17,728 nt of DNA from JAKRSD01 sp964473995 (GCA_964473995.1 CAYYRB010000052.1:1-17728), one strand, 5' to 3'. Shown: positions 1 through 7,779, numbered from the stretch's first letter. Made by a program: numbers and translations. Notes: generated by a model not told the origin, from the letters alone.

Positions 1-13
1 ACGTTTAAAATCG

Positions 14-643
14 ATGAATCAATCAACGCCTTCCATTTCCATAGTGGATTTCGGTGCCGGAAACATCCGTTCGGTATTGCGTGCCGTGGAAAAGGCCGGA
101 GGGCGTGGATTAATCATCAGCTCCGCGCGCGAAATTGAAGAGGCCGAAAAATTGATTTTGCCGGGCGTGGGACATTTTGGACACACCATGAATAAATTGC
201 AGAGCCGGTCATGTATAGACGCCCTGAATGAGGCGGCGTTTGTCCGGAAAATCCCCATTCTGGGCATCTGCCTCGGCATGCAGCTGATGTGCGCACGCAG
301 CGAAGAAGGGGATGCGGAAGGCCTCGGCTGGTTTGATGCCCGCGTAACCCGCATGCGGGTTACGGACAATTTACGGTATAAAATTCCGCATACGGGATGG
401 AACGAAGTGTTTTTTGATCCGGCTCATCCGCTGATGAAAGACATACAACAGGGTGCCGAATGTTATTTCGTACACGCGTATCATGTAGCTGCTGCCCCTG
501 ATGAACAGGTGCTCTGCCGCACCACGCATGAAGTTCCTTTTGTTTCCGGTCTGCAACGGGGGAATTTATACGGATTGCAATTTCATCCCGAAAAAAGCCA
601 CTCGGCGGGGGCACAAATCATCCGAAATTTTATTGAATTTTAA
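14..643 (+). CDS. hisH: HisH-like glutamine amidotransferase of an amidino-sugar cassette
   Basis: This is a 209-residue class I glutaminase of the HisH family. It hydrolyses glutamine and passes ammonia to the HisF-like partner encoded next. Visible motifs are the oxyanion strand PGVG (residues 50-53), the nucleophile elbow GICLGMQ with Cys86, and the His191/Glu193 pair in QFHPEKS, so the catalytic triad is complete. Length matches the family. The ATG at 14 is the only sensible start. The stop overlaps the ATG of the next gene by one base (TAATG), which suggests translational coupling. Standard HisH serves histidine synthesis, but here the neighbours are a WbuZ-type HisF and an N-acetyl sugar amidotransferase. 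I therefore infer a role in acetamidino-sugar synthesis, as for HisH2 of Pseudomonas aeruginosa O-antigen loci. The family call is secure; the pathway rests on context. Confidence 0.93.
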   Translation: MNQSTPSISIVDFGAGNIRSVLRAVEKAGGRGLIISSAREIEEAEKLILPGVGHFGHTMNKLQSRSCIDALNEAAFVRKIPILGICLGMQLMCARSEEGDAEGLGWFDARVTRMRVTDNLRYKIPHTGWNEVFFDPAHPLMKDIQQGAECYFVHAYHVAAAPDEQVLCRTTHEVPFVSGLQRGNLYGLQFHPEKSHSAGAQIIRNFIEF

Positions 644-1398
644 TGCGCAGACCCCGAATCATTCCCGTATTGCTGCTGAAGGATCGGTATCTGGTGAAAA
701 CCACCCGGTTCGGCAAGCCGAATTACATCGGCGACCCCATCAATGCCGTGCGTATTTTCAATGATTTGCAGGCGGATGAATTGGTGTTTTTGGATATAGA
801 GGCAACCCGACAGGGAAGACCGATTGATTTAGATTTTGTAAAAGAGGTGGCCGAGGAGGCGAATATGCCGTTTTCGGTAGGTGGGGGAATCTGCTCACTG
901 AAACAAATCCGTGACACGATTTCCGCGGGGGCAGAGCGGGTAATCATCGGCACGCATGCAGCCCGGAATCCTGAATTTATCCGGGAAGCTTCTGACGAAT
1001 TCGGATCTTCCACCATTTCGGTATGCATCGATTATAAAAACAAATTCCTCGGGGGAACGAAGGTGTTTATCCGCAACGCTACTGAAGCGACACCGCATTT
1101 CCCTTCGGCGTTTGCCAAACAGATGGAGCAAATGGGCGCGGGAGAATTAATCGTACAATCCGTAAGCCTGGATGGAGGCATGCAGGGGTACGATATCCCT
1201 ATGCTGAAAGAAATCTCAGAATCGGTAGGCATACCCGTGGTAGGGCTTGGCGGTGCAGGCAAGGAAGCACACTTGAGAGAGGCATTCAATCAGGCGTACT
1301 TGAGCGGAGTTGCCGCGGGAAGCCTGTTTGTGTACAAGGGCAATCAAAAAGGCGTGCTGATTAATTATCCTGAAAACAAAAAAGAATTGTTTGTATAA
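643..1398 (+). CDS. HisF-like glycosyl amidation-associated protein (WbuZ type)
   Basis: This 251-residue (beta/alpha)8 barrel protein of the HisF family aligns without gaps to Thermotoga HisF over the first ~130 residues. It keeps Arg5 and Glu46 of the ammonia gate and Asp130, and has phosphate-binding GGG (80-82) and GGAG segments. The catalytic Asp11 of true HisF is replaced by leucine (IIPVLLLKD), and gate Lys99 is Arg99. Loss of Asp11 fits the WbuZ subfamily, which is found in O-antigen loci and is thought to carry ammonia from HisH to the sugar amidotransferase rather than form the imidazole ring. It starts inside the stop codon of the HisH-like gene and is followed after 90 bases by the amidotransferase. 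I am confident of the family. That it has no cyclase activity is an inference. Confidence 0.92.
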   Translation: MRRPRIIPVLLLKDRYLVKTTRFGKPNYIGDPINAVRIFNDLQADELVFLDIEATRQGRPIDLDFVKEVAEEANMPFSVGGGICSLKQIRDTISAGAERVIIGTHAARNPEFIREASDEFGSSTISVCIDYKNKFLGGTKVFIRNATEATPHFPSAFAKQMEQMGAGELIVQSVSLDGGMQGYDIPMLKEISESVGIPVVGLGGAGKEAHLREAFNQAYLSGVAAGSLFVYKGNQKGVLINYPENKKELFV

Positions 1399-1488
1399 CA
1401 TTATCTTTTTTTATGTTTAAATTTATGTCAATAATTACGCTTATCATTGCACTTCCTTCAAGGTTAAAGGAACAGGACCCATAACCAA

Positions 1489-2607
1489 ATGTTGTCTGCT
1501 CATAATCAAATATGCACCTATTGTGTCATGGATACGTCTGACATGGATATCGTGTTTGATGAATCGGGGCGATGCAATCATTGTAAAGATTTTGAACAGG
1601 TGCTGGCACAGCCAAGATATGACAAGGAGAAAGCGGCTCAAAAACTCAACGAATTAATTGAACGCATAAAAAATAAAGGCAGTCGGAAAAAATACGATTG
1701 TCTGGTGGGCATCAGCGGGGGCGTGGATAGTTGCTATACCGCCTACCTTTGTCATTCCTGGGGATTGAAGCCGCTGTTGGTGCACATGGATAACGGCTGG
1801 AATTCAGACACGGCCGTGAAGAATGTGCGCAAAATGGTGGAAAAATTGGGCTGTGATTATGTGAGCTACGTGCTTGATTGGCGGGAGTTTCGCGATATAC
1901 AGCTGGCTTTTTTGAAATCATCCATAGTGGATTTGGAAATGCCTACCGATATTGCCATTGCGGCCAGTTTGTATGAAACGGCAAATAAATACGGGATTAA
2001 ATATATCGTGTCGGGCGGTAATTTTTCTGCCGAGGGTATACTTCCATTAACCTGGGGTTACCATGTGCTGAAAGACGAAAAACTTTACCGACACATCGTT
2101 CGTAAATTTTCAGGAACTCCCATCAGAAAAACTCCGGTAGTAGGCCTGGCGGGAGAAATTCGGTATAAATTTTTACATGGAATCAAAACGGTTTATCCGC
2201 TTAATTTAATTCATTATGACAAGGGTGAGGCCAAAAAATTTCTTATTCAGGAATTCGGTTGGCAGGATTATGGCGGGAAGCATCATGAATCTAAAATCAC
2301 CGGCTTTTGGCAATCGTATGTGATGCCTACTAAATATAACATGGATTACCGCAGGGCAACGCTTTCCTCTCAAATTGTGAGTAGGCAGGTAAGCCGGGAA
2401 CAAGCGTTGGAAGAGTTGAAAAACCTCCCCTACAAACCGGAAAATCTTGAAGCGGACAGCCAATATATCGCTAAAAAATACGGTATATCACAGGAAGAGT
2501 TTAAAAACTGCCTGTCTTTGCCTCCCAAGACGTATAAGGATTTTCCGAACGATAAAAAGAAAATAGAATGGTTTTATGCGCTCTACCGGAAATATGTCTC
2601 CGGATAG
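1489..2607 (+). CDS. N-acetyl sugar amidotransferase (WbpG/WbuX family)
   Basis: This 372-residue PP-loop ATP pyrophosphatase probably activates an N-acetyl group of a nucleotide sugar with ATP and replaces its oxygen with ammonia, giving an acetamidino group. The PP-loop GISGGVDS lies at residues 74-81. Two N-terminal cysteine pairs, CTYC (9-12) and CNHC (29-32), form a likely zinc site typical of the family. Other visible conserved stretches are HMDNGWNSD (~99-107), SGGNFSAEG and the KHHES region. Family members in P. aeruginosa (WbpG) and in pseudaminic or legionaminic pathways (PseA-like) work on different sugars, so the substrate here is unknown. HisH- and HisF-like partners lie directly upstream, which argues for the WbpG-HisH2-HisF2 arrangement. 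It is the last + strand gene of the cassette and converges on the acyltransferase gene. No clear terminator is visible between them. Confidence 0.92.
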   Translation: MLSAHNQICTYCVMDTSDMDIVFDESGRCNHCKDFEQVLAQPRYDKEKAAQKLNELIERIKNKGSRKKYDCLVGISGGVDSCYTAYLCHSWGLKPLLVHMDNGWNSDTAVKNVRKMVEKLGCDYVSYVLDWREFRDIQLAFLKSSIVDLEMPTDIAIAASLYETANKYGIKYIVSGGNFSAEGILPLTWGYHVLKDEKLYRHIVRKFSGTPIRKTPVVGLAGEIRYKFLHGIKTVYPLNLIHYDKGEAKKFLIQEFGWQDYGGKHHESKITGFWQSYVMPTKYNMDYRRATLSSQIVSRQVSREQALEELKNLPYKPENLEADSQYIAKKYGISQEEFKNCLSLPPKTYKDFPNDKKKIEWFYALYRKYVSG

Positions 2608-2712
2608 GGGAAAGATAACCCGGATAAAAACCAGAAGGCAGTTTCAAAAAGTCTACTTTTCTTTACACTCCTCCTAATTTCTTTAATTGATAACTTTTTC
2701 AACCGATAACGA

Positions 2713-3653
2713 TTAACCGTTCACTTTTTTACCTGATTTACCAAACCAGCGATCATTTTCCAAAATGCAGTTTTCCATCAGGTGAAACACCTTATCCCNN
2801 NNNNNNNNNNNNNNNNNNNNNNNNNNNNNNNNNNNNNNNNNNNNNNNNNNNNNNNNNNNNNNNNNNNNNNNNNNNNNNNNNNNNNNNNNNNNNNNNNNAA
2901 CCAGCGATCATTTTCCAAAATGCAGTTTTCCATCAGGTGAAACACCTTATCCCGGAGCGCAGGTACATCGGCTTCGGTTAGTCCCGCCGTGGAAAGCGGC
3001 TCCAGAAAGTGAATTTCAAACTTTCCCGGAAATAAAATCGGATTCCCCATCCGGTTAATGAAACGGGAATTAGTCGTCACCAGCGGCAATACGGGAACCT
3101 GCTGTTCTATGGCAATTTTAAACGCTCCGTCGTAAAATTCCTTCAACGGCTTGTCTGTTCTGTTTCGGGTACCTTCCGGGAAAATCCAGATGCTGTTTTT
3201 TTGCCGTATGGCTTCCGAGAGCGCTATGCGGCTCTGTTCCCTACTTTCTTTGCTTTTTCGGTCAACAAACACGCTCACCATGCCGAAAAACTTACTAAAA
3301 AAAGGAATTTTCTTTATTTCTGCTTTGGCCAACACGCGTACGTTGGGGTAGGAAGTAATTCCGCCCACCATCATGTCCAAAAAACTGAAATGGTTACACA
3401 CCATCACGTAGGGCTGATTTTTCAAATAATGTTTTTTTCGGTCCACCAGTTTGTAGCGGATTCCACAGAGCCCCATCCATCCCGCTGACCACACTTCAAG
3501 CCCGTTGAAAAATAATTGTTTGCTCTTTTCCGTAGAGAAAAACACGGAAATGATAAGGGTATAGAAGAACATCAACAGCATGCTGATTACATAAATCGTG
3601 TAGGCATAAATGCTGTATGGAATCCCTAAAATAACCCGCAATGCTCCGTTCAT
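2713..3653 (-). CDS. plsC: 1-acyl-sn-glycerol-3-phosphate acyltransferase (PlsC family), interrupted by an assembly gap
   Basis: This membrane acyltransferase probably converts lysophosphatidic acid to phosphatidic acid in phospholipid synthesis. A hydrophobic N-terminus (~8-40) is followed by the catalytic H-x4-D motif NHFSFLD (His88, Asp93), the acceptor-binding FPEGTRNR (158-165) and VLPLV (188-192). A 100-N gap follows Trp251. The same 55 bases lie on both sides of the gap. If gap and one copy are removed, the frame continues through ten more residues (FGKSGKKVNG) to a TAA at 2713-2715, giving a 261-residue protein of normal family size. Read literally, the window instead gives a false end near 2778. 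The gene is transcribed away from gmk with only 37 bases between the two starts. Some family members acylate other lipids, so the exact substrate is not proven. Confidence 0.9.
2744..2798. repeat. 55-bp direct repeat, left copy (contig-end overlap)
   Basis: These 55 bases, directly before the N run, are identical to 2899-2953 directly after it. Both copies touch the gap. A repeat that sits exactly at both gap edges, with a length equal to a common assembly k-mer, is best read as the shared end of two contigs and not as biology. Confidence 0.93.
2799..2898. other. 100-N scaffold gap, probably false
   Basis: Exactly 100 unknown bases, a conventional placeholder. Because the flanks are a perfect 55-bp duplicate, the true sequence probably has no gap here and 155 bases of the window (gap plus one copy) are surplus. 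Confidence 0.95.
2899..2953. repeat. 55-bp direct repeat, right copy (contig-end overlap)
   Basis: Identical to 2744-2798. This copy encodes the last authentic residues of the PlsC-like protein before the gap (…ENDRW on the - strand). The left copy then joins to the true 3' end of that gene. Confidence 0.93.
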
Positions 3654-3690
3654 GAAATAAAATTATGAATTTTGCGCGAAATTACGGCTT

Positions 3691-4260
3691 TTGAGTCAAG
3701 GCAAACTCATCATTTTTTCGGCACCCAGCGGTTCGGGCAAAACCACCTTGGTTCACCGCATGCTCAACGAAATTCCAGGTCTGGCTTTTTCCGTTTCGGC
3801 TTGTACGCGTGCTCCCCGGGAGGGCGAAGTGCATGGCAGGGATTATTACTTTTTGCAGGTGGATGAGTTCATTCAATCCATTGAAAATGATGAGTTTATT
3901 GAATGGGAAATGGTGTACGAAGGAAAATATTACGGGACGCTGCGCCGGGAGGCTGAGCGTATTTGGAGAGCTGGCAGGCACGTGGTTTTTGACGTGGATG
4001 TGGAGGGCGGATTGAACCTGAAAGAAAAATTTGACCAACGGGCATTGTCCATTTTTGTCATGCCCCCATCGCTCGAAGTACTGGCTCATCGGCTGCGCGC
4101 ACGTGGGTCGGAAACCGAAGAAACCTTGGCCATGCGTGTGGAAAAAGCCCGTACCGAAATGGAGTATGCCTCCCGGTTCGACACCATCATTCTGAACGAT
4201 GATTTGGAAAGGGCCGTGGCCGAATGTAAGGAAGCCATTCTTCAATTCCTGGAGCGGTAA
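3691..4260 (+). CDS. gmk: Guanylate kinase
   Basis: This 189-residue kinase phosphorylates GMP to GDP with ATP in the cytoplasm, an essential step of purine nucleotide supply. The P-loop APSGSGKT lies at residues 11-18. The GMP-binding part shows SACTRAPR (36-43), GRDYYF (49-54) and GKYYGT (78-83), followed by DVDVEGG (101-107) and the lid arginines in LRARGSE (135-141). Length is typical. The start is TTG: no in-frame ATG precedes the P-loop, and starting at TTG gives the usual short lead (MSQGKLIIF). It is divergent from plsC across 37 bases, so any promoter must be compact or lie within the plsC start. A glycosyltransferase follows after 50 bases. Identification is secure. Confidence 0.96.
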   Translation: MSQGKLIIFSAPSGSGKTTLVHRMLNEIPGLAFSVSACTRAPREGEVHGRDYYFLQVDEFIQSIENDEFIEWEMVYEGKYYGTLRREAERIWRAGRHVVFDVDVEGGLNLKEKFDQRALSIFVMPPSLEVLAHRLRARGSETEETLAMRVEKARTEMEYASRFDTIILNDDLERAVAECKEAILQFLER

Positions 4261-4310
4261 ACACGTCCGTCTCTTTCTTTTTTCTCATTTTTGAGGCCTA
4301 AAACAACGCT

Positions 4311-5030
4311 TTGAGTACAACATTATCCATTATCATACCGGCCTACAATGAAGGGAAAACCATTCATCTCATTCTTCAAAAAGTCGCTGAGGTATCGCTT
4401 GAAGAGGGACTGTTGAAAGAGGTTTTGGTGGTGAATGATTGTTCTCTTGACGATACGGTTCAGGCCGTGGAGCATTTCCGCCAAGAAAATCCCACGCTTA
4501 ACCTGCGGCTTATTTCGCACCAAGTGAACAAAGGAAAAGGCGCCGCTTTGCACACGGGCATCAGCGAAGCTACCGGCGATTTTATCGTGATTCAGGATGC
4601 CGATTTGGAGTATGACCCGAATGAGTTTAATCTGCTGTTGCGCCCCGTGCTCGGCGGTTTTGCCGATGTGGTTTACGGTTCCCGTTTTATGGGAGGTCGC
4701 CCGCACCGCATTTTATTTTTCTGGCACAGCATCGGAAATAAATTTCTTACTTTCCTCTCCAACGCATTCACCAATTTAAACCTGACCGACATGGAAACCT
4801 GTTACAAACTTTTCCGGGCGGATGTGGTGAAGAAAATCCGGTTGAGGGAAAACCGTTTCGGGTTTGAACCGGAAATAACGGCCAAAATAGCGCGAATTCC
4901 GCAGATACGCATTTACGAGGTGGGGATTTCCTACTACGGACGCACCTACGCGGAAGGGAAAAAAATCGGATGGAAAGATGGTTTCCGCGCCATTTACTGC
5001 ATCCTTAAATATAACCTTTGGGCCCGCTGA
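4311..5030 (+). CDS. Family 2 glycosyltransferase (polyprenyl-phosphate hexose synthase-like)
   Basis: This 239-residue soluble GT-A glycosyltransferase resembles bacterial dolichol-phosphate mannose/glucose synthase homologues. Such enzymes usually transfer a hexose from a nucleotide sugar to a lipid-phosphate carrier on the cytoplasmic face. Visible features are the N-terminal strand LSIIIPAYNEG (5-15), NDCS with Asp43, KGKGAAL (74-80), the metal-binding DAD (96-98), YGSRF (122-126), DMETCYKLF (160-168) and GFEPEIT (184-190), with a late EGKKIGWKDG segment. No C-terminal membrane helices are present, unlike GtrB types. The only workable start is TTG at 4311, which places the catalytic strand at the right distance. 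It lies between gmk and an envelope protein, so its product lipid and sugar cannot be read from context. Confidence 0.9.
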   Translation: MSTTLSIIIPAYNEGKTIHLILQKVAEVSLEEGLLKEVLVVNDCSLDDTVQAVEHFRQENPTLNLRLISHQVNKGKGAALHTGISEATGDFIVIQDADLEYDPNEFNLLLRPVLGGFADVVYGSRFMGGRPHRILFFWHSIGNKFLTFLSNAFTNLNLTDMETCYKLFRADVVKKIRLRENRFGFEPEITAKIARIPQIRIYEVGISYYGRTYAEGKKIGWKDGFRAIYCILKYNLWAR

Positions 5031-5084
5031 ATGCACCAAAATGCTCCGAATTTCGTTTGATGGTAAAAATGCGCTCTTGCTGAT

Positions 5085-6311
5085 TTGAAACGAATAGTTA
5101 CCATATTCCTCATTTACCTCCTGTTGCCGGCTATCCTTCTTGCCCAATATGAGGTGGATGCCAATTACAAACTGGAATACCTGGTGAAAACCGTGTTTTT
5201 AGGCTCACCCGAAGTAAATGTGTCCAACATTACGTTTACGGGAGCCAACCATTCGCTGGGATTTTTTAAATATCCCGATGGAAAATTGGGCATGAACGAC
5301 GGCCTGGTGCTCACTACGGGAAGCATATACGGAACGCGGGGGCCGAATAATTCTCCCATCATGGGGCTCGATAATAACCGGGCGGGAGACGCCCTGCTGA
5401 CGAATCTGGCCGGTAAAACCACCTACGATGCGGTTTCCGTGGAATTTGATTTTTTTCCTGTTTCGGATCGTATCGAGCTGAAATACGTGTTTGCCAGCGA
5501 AGAGTATCTCGAGTATGTAAACCGGGGCTACAACGACGTATTCGGATTTTTTCTCTCCGGACCGGGCATAACCGGGCAGGTGAATCTGGCCAAAGTACCT
5601 GAAACCGAGGAGATCGTGTCGGTAAACAGCATCAACGACAGGCGCAACAGCCAGTATTACACAGATAACGGTTCTACCTTAGATCCGCGCGACAAAAGCG
5701 GGGAATTGCAATCCAAGGTGTTTGACAACAAGCTTCAATGGGATGGATTCACCTCCGTGCTCACGGCCTCGCACAAAGTGACACCATACGGTAAATACCG
5801 GATAAAAATTGTGATTGCCGATGCGGGCGACGGCGTGGTGGACAGTGGAGTATACCTGAAGGCAAAAAGTTTTAAATCGGTGGGTACTGCCGTGTCACCC
5901 CCTCCCGGCTTCCGAACTTCCGGGAAAACCACCACAACTGGCAAAAGGAAGGCCCTGCCCCGCGATATCGTCATTGAATTTGATTTTGACTCGGCGGAAA
6001 TTCCCGATACTTCCCGCACCAAGCTTTATTACATGTATAAAGACATCCGCGATTACCGCGAAGCGAAGTTGGAAGTGAAAGGCCACACCGATTTTGTTGG
6101 AACCGAAGGATTTAATCAGGGTCTTTCTGAACGTCGCGTAAGGGCGGTTGTGAATTATCTAATCCGCGTGGGATATCCGCGGTCTAACATTGTCGTGTAT
6201 GAAGGTTTCGGGGAAAAAGTGCCTAAGTCTACCAACGATACCGATGAAGGGCGGCAGCGGAACCGAAGGGTGGAGGTGAAAGTGCTCTGGAACTTCTACG
6301 CCCCGAAATAA
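5085..6311 (+). CDS. Choice-of-anchor L domain protein with C-terminal OmpA peptidoglycan-binding domain
   Basis: This is a 408-residue exported protein. A signal peptide (1-20, ending ILLA before QYEV) has no lipobox cysteine. Residues ~30-265 match the choice-of-anchor L pattern: NDGLVLTTG (71-79), KYVFASEEYLEYV (133-145) and NDVFGFFLSGPG (150-161). A short Pro/Thr-rich linker (~268-292) leads to an OmpA-like domain (~293-402) with IEFDFDSA, GHTDFVGTEGFNQGLSERR (333-351, Asp336) and RQRNRRVEV (390-398), the set that holds diaminopimelate in peptidoglycan. It should therefore sit in the periplasm or outer membrane facing the wall. No beta-barrel or T9SS sorting domain is seen. The start is TTG; the ATGs just upstream are out of frame. 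The role of the choice-of-anchor L part is unknown. Confidence 0.88.
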   Translation: MKRIVTIFLIYLLLPAILLAQYEVDANYKLEYLVKTVFLGSPEVNVSNITFTGANHSLGFFKYPDGKLGMNDGLVLTTGSIYGTRGPNNSPIMGLDNNRAGDALLTNLAGKTTYDAVSVEFDFFPVSDRIELKYVFASEEYLEYVNRGYNDVFGFFLSGPGITGQVNLAKVPETEEIVSVNSINDRRNSQYYTDNGSTLDPRDKSGELQSKVFDNKLQWDGFTSVLTASHKVTPYGKYRIKIVIADAGDGVVDSGVYLKAKSFKSVGTAVSPPPGFRTSGKTTTTGKRKALPRDIVIEFDFDSAEIPDTSRTKLYYMYKDIRDYREAKLEVKGHTDFVGTEGFNQGLSERRVRAVVNYLIRVGYPRSNIVVYEGFGEKVPKSTNDTDEGRQRNRRVEVKVLWNFYAPK

Positions 6312-6364
6312 CACCCGCCCGTCTTGATTTCTTGTTTCGCTCCCTTTTTTCTACCTTTCTCCCG

Positions 6365-7753
6365 ATGAAACGTCTTTTTTTAGGTGTGCTGCTGGCCCAA
6401 ACGGTAATGCACTCTATGGCTCAGGGTGCGCCGCCCTCCGCTTTTTCCACAGATTCGGTATTTATCCGTTCCATTTATGATGATGTCTTGCTTCACGGCC
6501 GTGGATACGACTGGCTGCGCCATCTCTGCCTGAATATCGGCCATCGGCTGAGTGGCTCGGCAGCTGCTGAGCGTGCCGTGGCCTGGTCTAAATCGGTGAT
6601 GGATTCGCTCGATCTGGATCGCGTATACCTTCAGCCCGTTATGGTGCCTCATTGGGAGCGCGGAGCCCCGGAGTCGGTGCGCATGTTTCAGGGCGATGAT
6701 GCCGTCTCTCTTTCCGCGTTGGCGTTGGGTAATTCGGCGCCCACAAAAGGGGAGTTGAAGGCCCAGGTGGTGGAGGTGTCCTCCATGGAGGCCCTCCGCA
6801 GTCTCCCCAGAGAAGCCGTGGAAGGCAAGATTGTATTCATCAACATGCCCTTCAACGAGGCCCATATTCACACGTTCACCTGTTATGGCGAAACGTATGT
6901 GGCAAGGCGCTACGGTCCTTCTGTTTCTTCTTCTAAAGGAGCCGTGGCTTGCATCATCCGTTCGCTCACCCATTCTGACGATGATTTTCCGCATACGGGA
7001 AATACGGGATTTGATGAAGGAGTGGCGCCCATTCCCTGCGCGGCATTAGGCATCCGCTCGGCCGATAAACTGCATGACGCACTCACAAAAAATCCCCGAT
7101 TGAACGTGGGCATCACGCTGCATTGCCGTTCTTTCCCTGATAAACTTTCCTACAATGTCATAGGCGAAATTCGCGGAAGCGAATTTCCCGATACGTACAT
7201 CATTGCAGGTGGGCATCTGGATTCTTGGGATGTGGGGCACGGGGCACATGATGACGGTGCCGGTTGCGTGCAGTCCCTGGAAGTGCTGCGCACGCTGAAA
7301 GCCCTAAAATATAACCCGCGCCATACCATACGGGCCGTGCTGTTCATGAACGAAGAAAATGGTCTGCGCGGGGCGCTGAAATACGCCGAGGAGGCTAAAC
7401 GGAACAAGGAAACCCATCTGGCGGCCATAGAAACCGATGCGGGCGGTTTTACGCCCAGAGGGTTTAATTTTGAAAATAACGCAAAAGCAGGACGTGCCCT
7501 CGTGTCGTGGAAGCCCCTTTTGGAACCGTATCTTTTGCATCGTTTTCAAGAAGGCGGCAGCGGCGCGGATATAGGCCCCTTGAAGGCAAACGGCCCCGTG
7601 GCCTTATTCGGTTATCGCCCCGACGAGCAACGCTATTTTGATTATCACCATGCTCCCTCCGACACCTTTGACAAAGTGAGCAAAAGAGAACTCGATTTAG
7701 GTTCTGCAGCCATAACATCCCTGGTATATTTAATTGATAATTACCCGTGGTAG
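6365..7753 (+). CDS. Secreted M28 family zinc peptidase (carboxypeptidase Q-like)
   Basis: This 462-residue exported metallopeptidase resembles plasma glutamate carboxypeptidase/carboxypeptidase Q. The signal peptide is 1-20 (ending HSMAQ). A PA-like insert occupies ~115-260. The two-zinc site is complete: His284 (GGHLDSWD), bridging Asp297 (HDDGAG), catalytic Glu330 with ligand Glu331 (NEENG), Asp358 (ETDAGG) and a late histidine in DYHHAPSD (428/429). It probably removes residues from small peptides outside the cytoplasmic membrane. I chose the ATG at 6365 because the signal peptide begins there; a TTG 33 bases upstream would add a hydrophobic lead without improving it. It follows the OmpA-type gene by 53 bases and ends at the two-way terminator. 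No T9SS sorting domain is present, so a periplasmic location is likely. Confidence 0.92.
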   Translation: MKRLFLGVLLAQTVMHSMAQGAPPSAFSTDSVFIRSIYDDVLLHGRGYDWLRHLCLNIGHRLSGSAAAERAVAWSKSVMDSLDLDRVYLQPVMVPHWERGAPESVRMFQGDDAVSLSALALGNSAPTKGELKAQVVEVSSMEALRSLPREAVEGKIVFINMPFNEAHIHTFTCYGETYVARRYGPSVSSSKGAVACIIRSLTHSDDDFPHTGNTGFDEGVAPIPCAALGIRSADKLHDALTKNPRLNVGITLHCRSFPDKLSYNVIGEIRGSEFPDTYIIAGGHLDSWDVGHGAHDDGAGCVQSLEVLRTLKALKYNPRHTIRAVLFMNEENGLRGALKYAEEAKRNKETHLAAIETDAGGFTPRGFNFENNAKAGRALVSWKPLLEPYLLHRFQEGGSGADIGPLKANGPVALFGYRPDEQRYFDYHHAPSDTFDKVSKRELDLGSAAITSLVYLIDNYPW

Positions 7754-7779
7754 CCTTTTTCAGAGGTATATCGTAAATT

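Noticed and set aside
14..1398. Histidine biosynthesis hisHF
   Set aside because: The HisF homologue lacks Asp11, has WbuZ-type sequence and is followed by a sugar amidotransferase; no other his gene is present.
1413..1484. 23-codon frame (MFKFMSIITLIIALP…) between the HisF-like and amidotransferase genes
   Set aside because: It is short, with no recognised relative and no ribosome binding site. The hydrophobic stretch is easily produced by the T-rich spacer.
2744..2953. 55-bp direct repeat as an insertion-element or attachment-site duplication
   Set aside because: The copies abut the N run exactly and collapsing them restores an intact gene end; assembly overlap explains everything.
6332..6364. 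TTG start for the M28 peptidase at 6332
   Set aside because: The typical signal peptide begins at the ATG at 6365 (MKRLFLGVLL).
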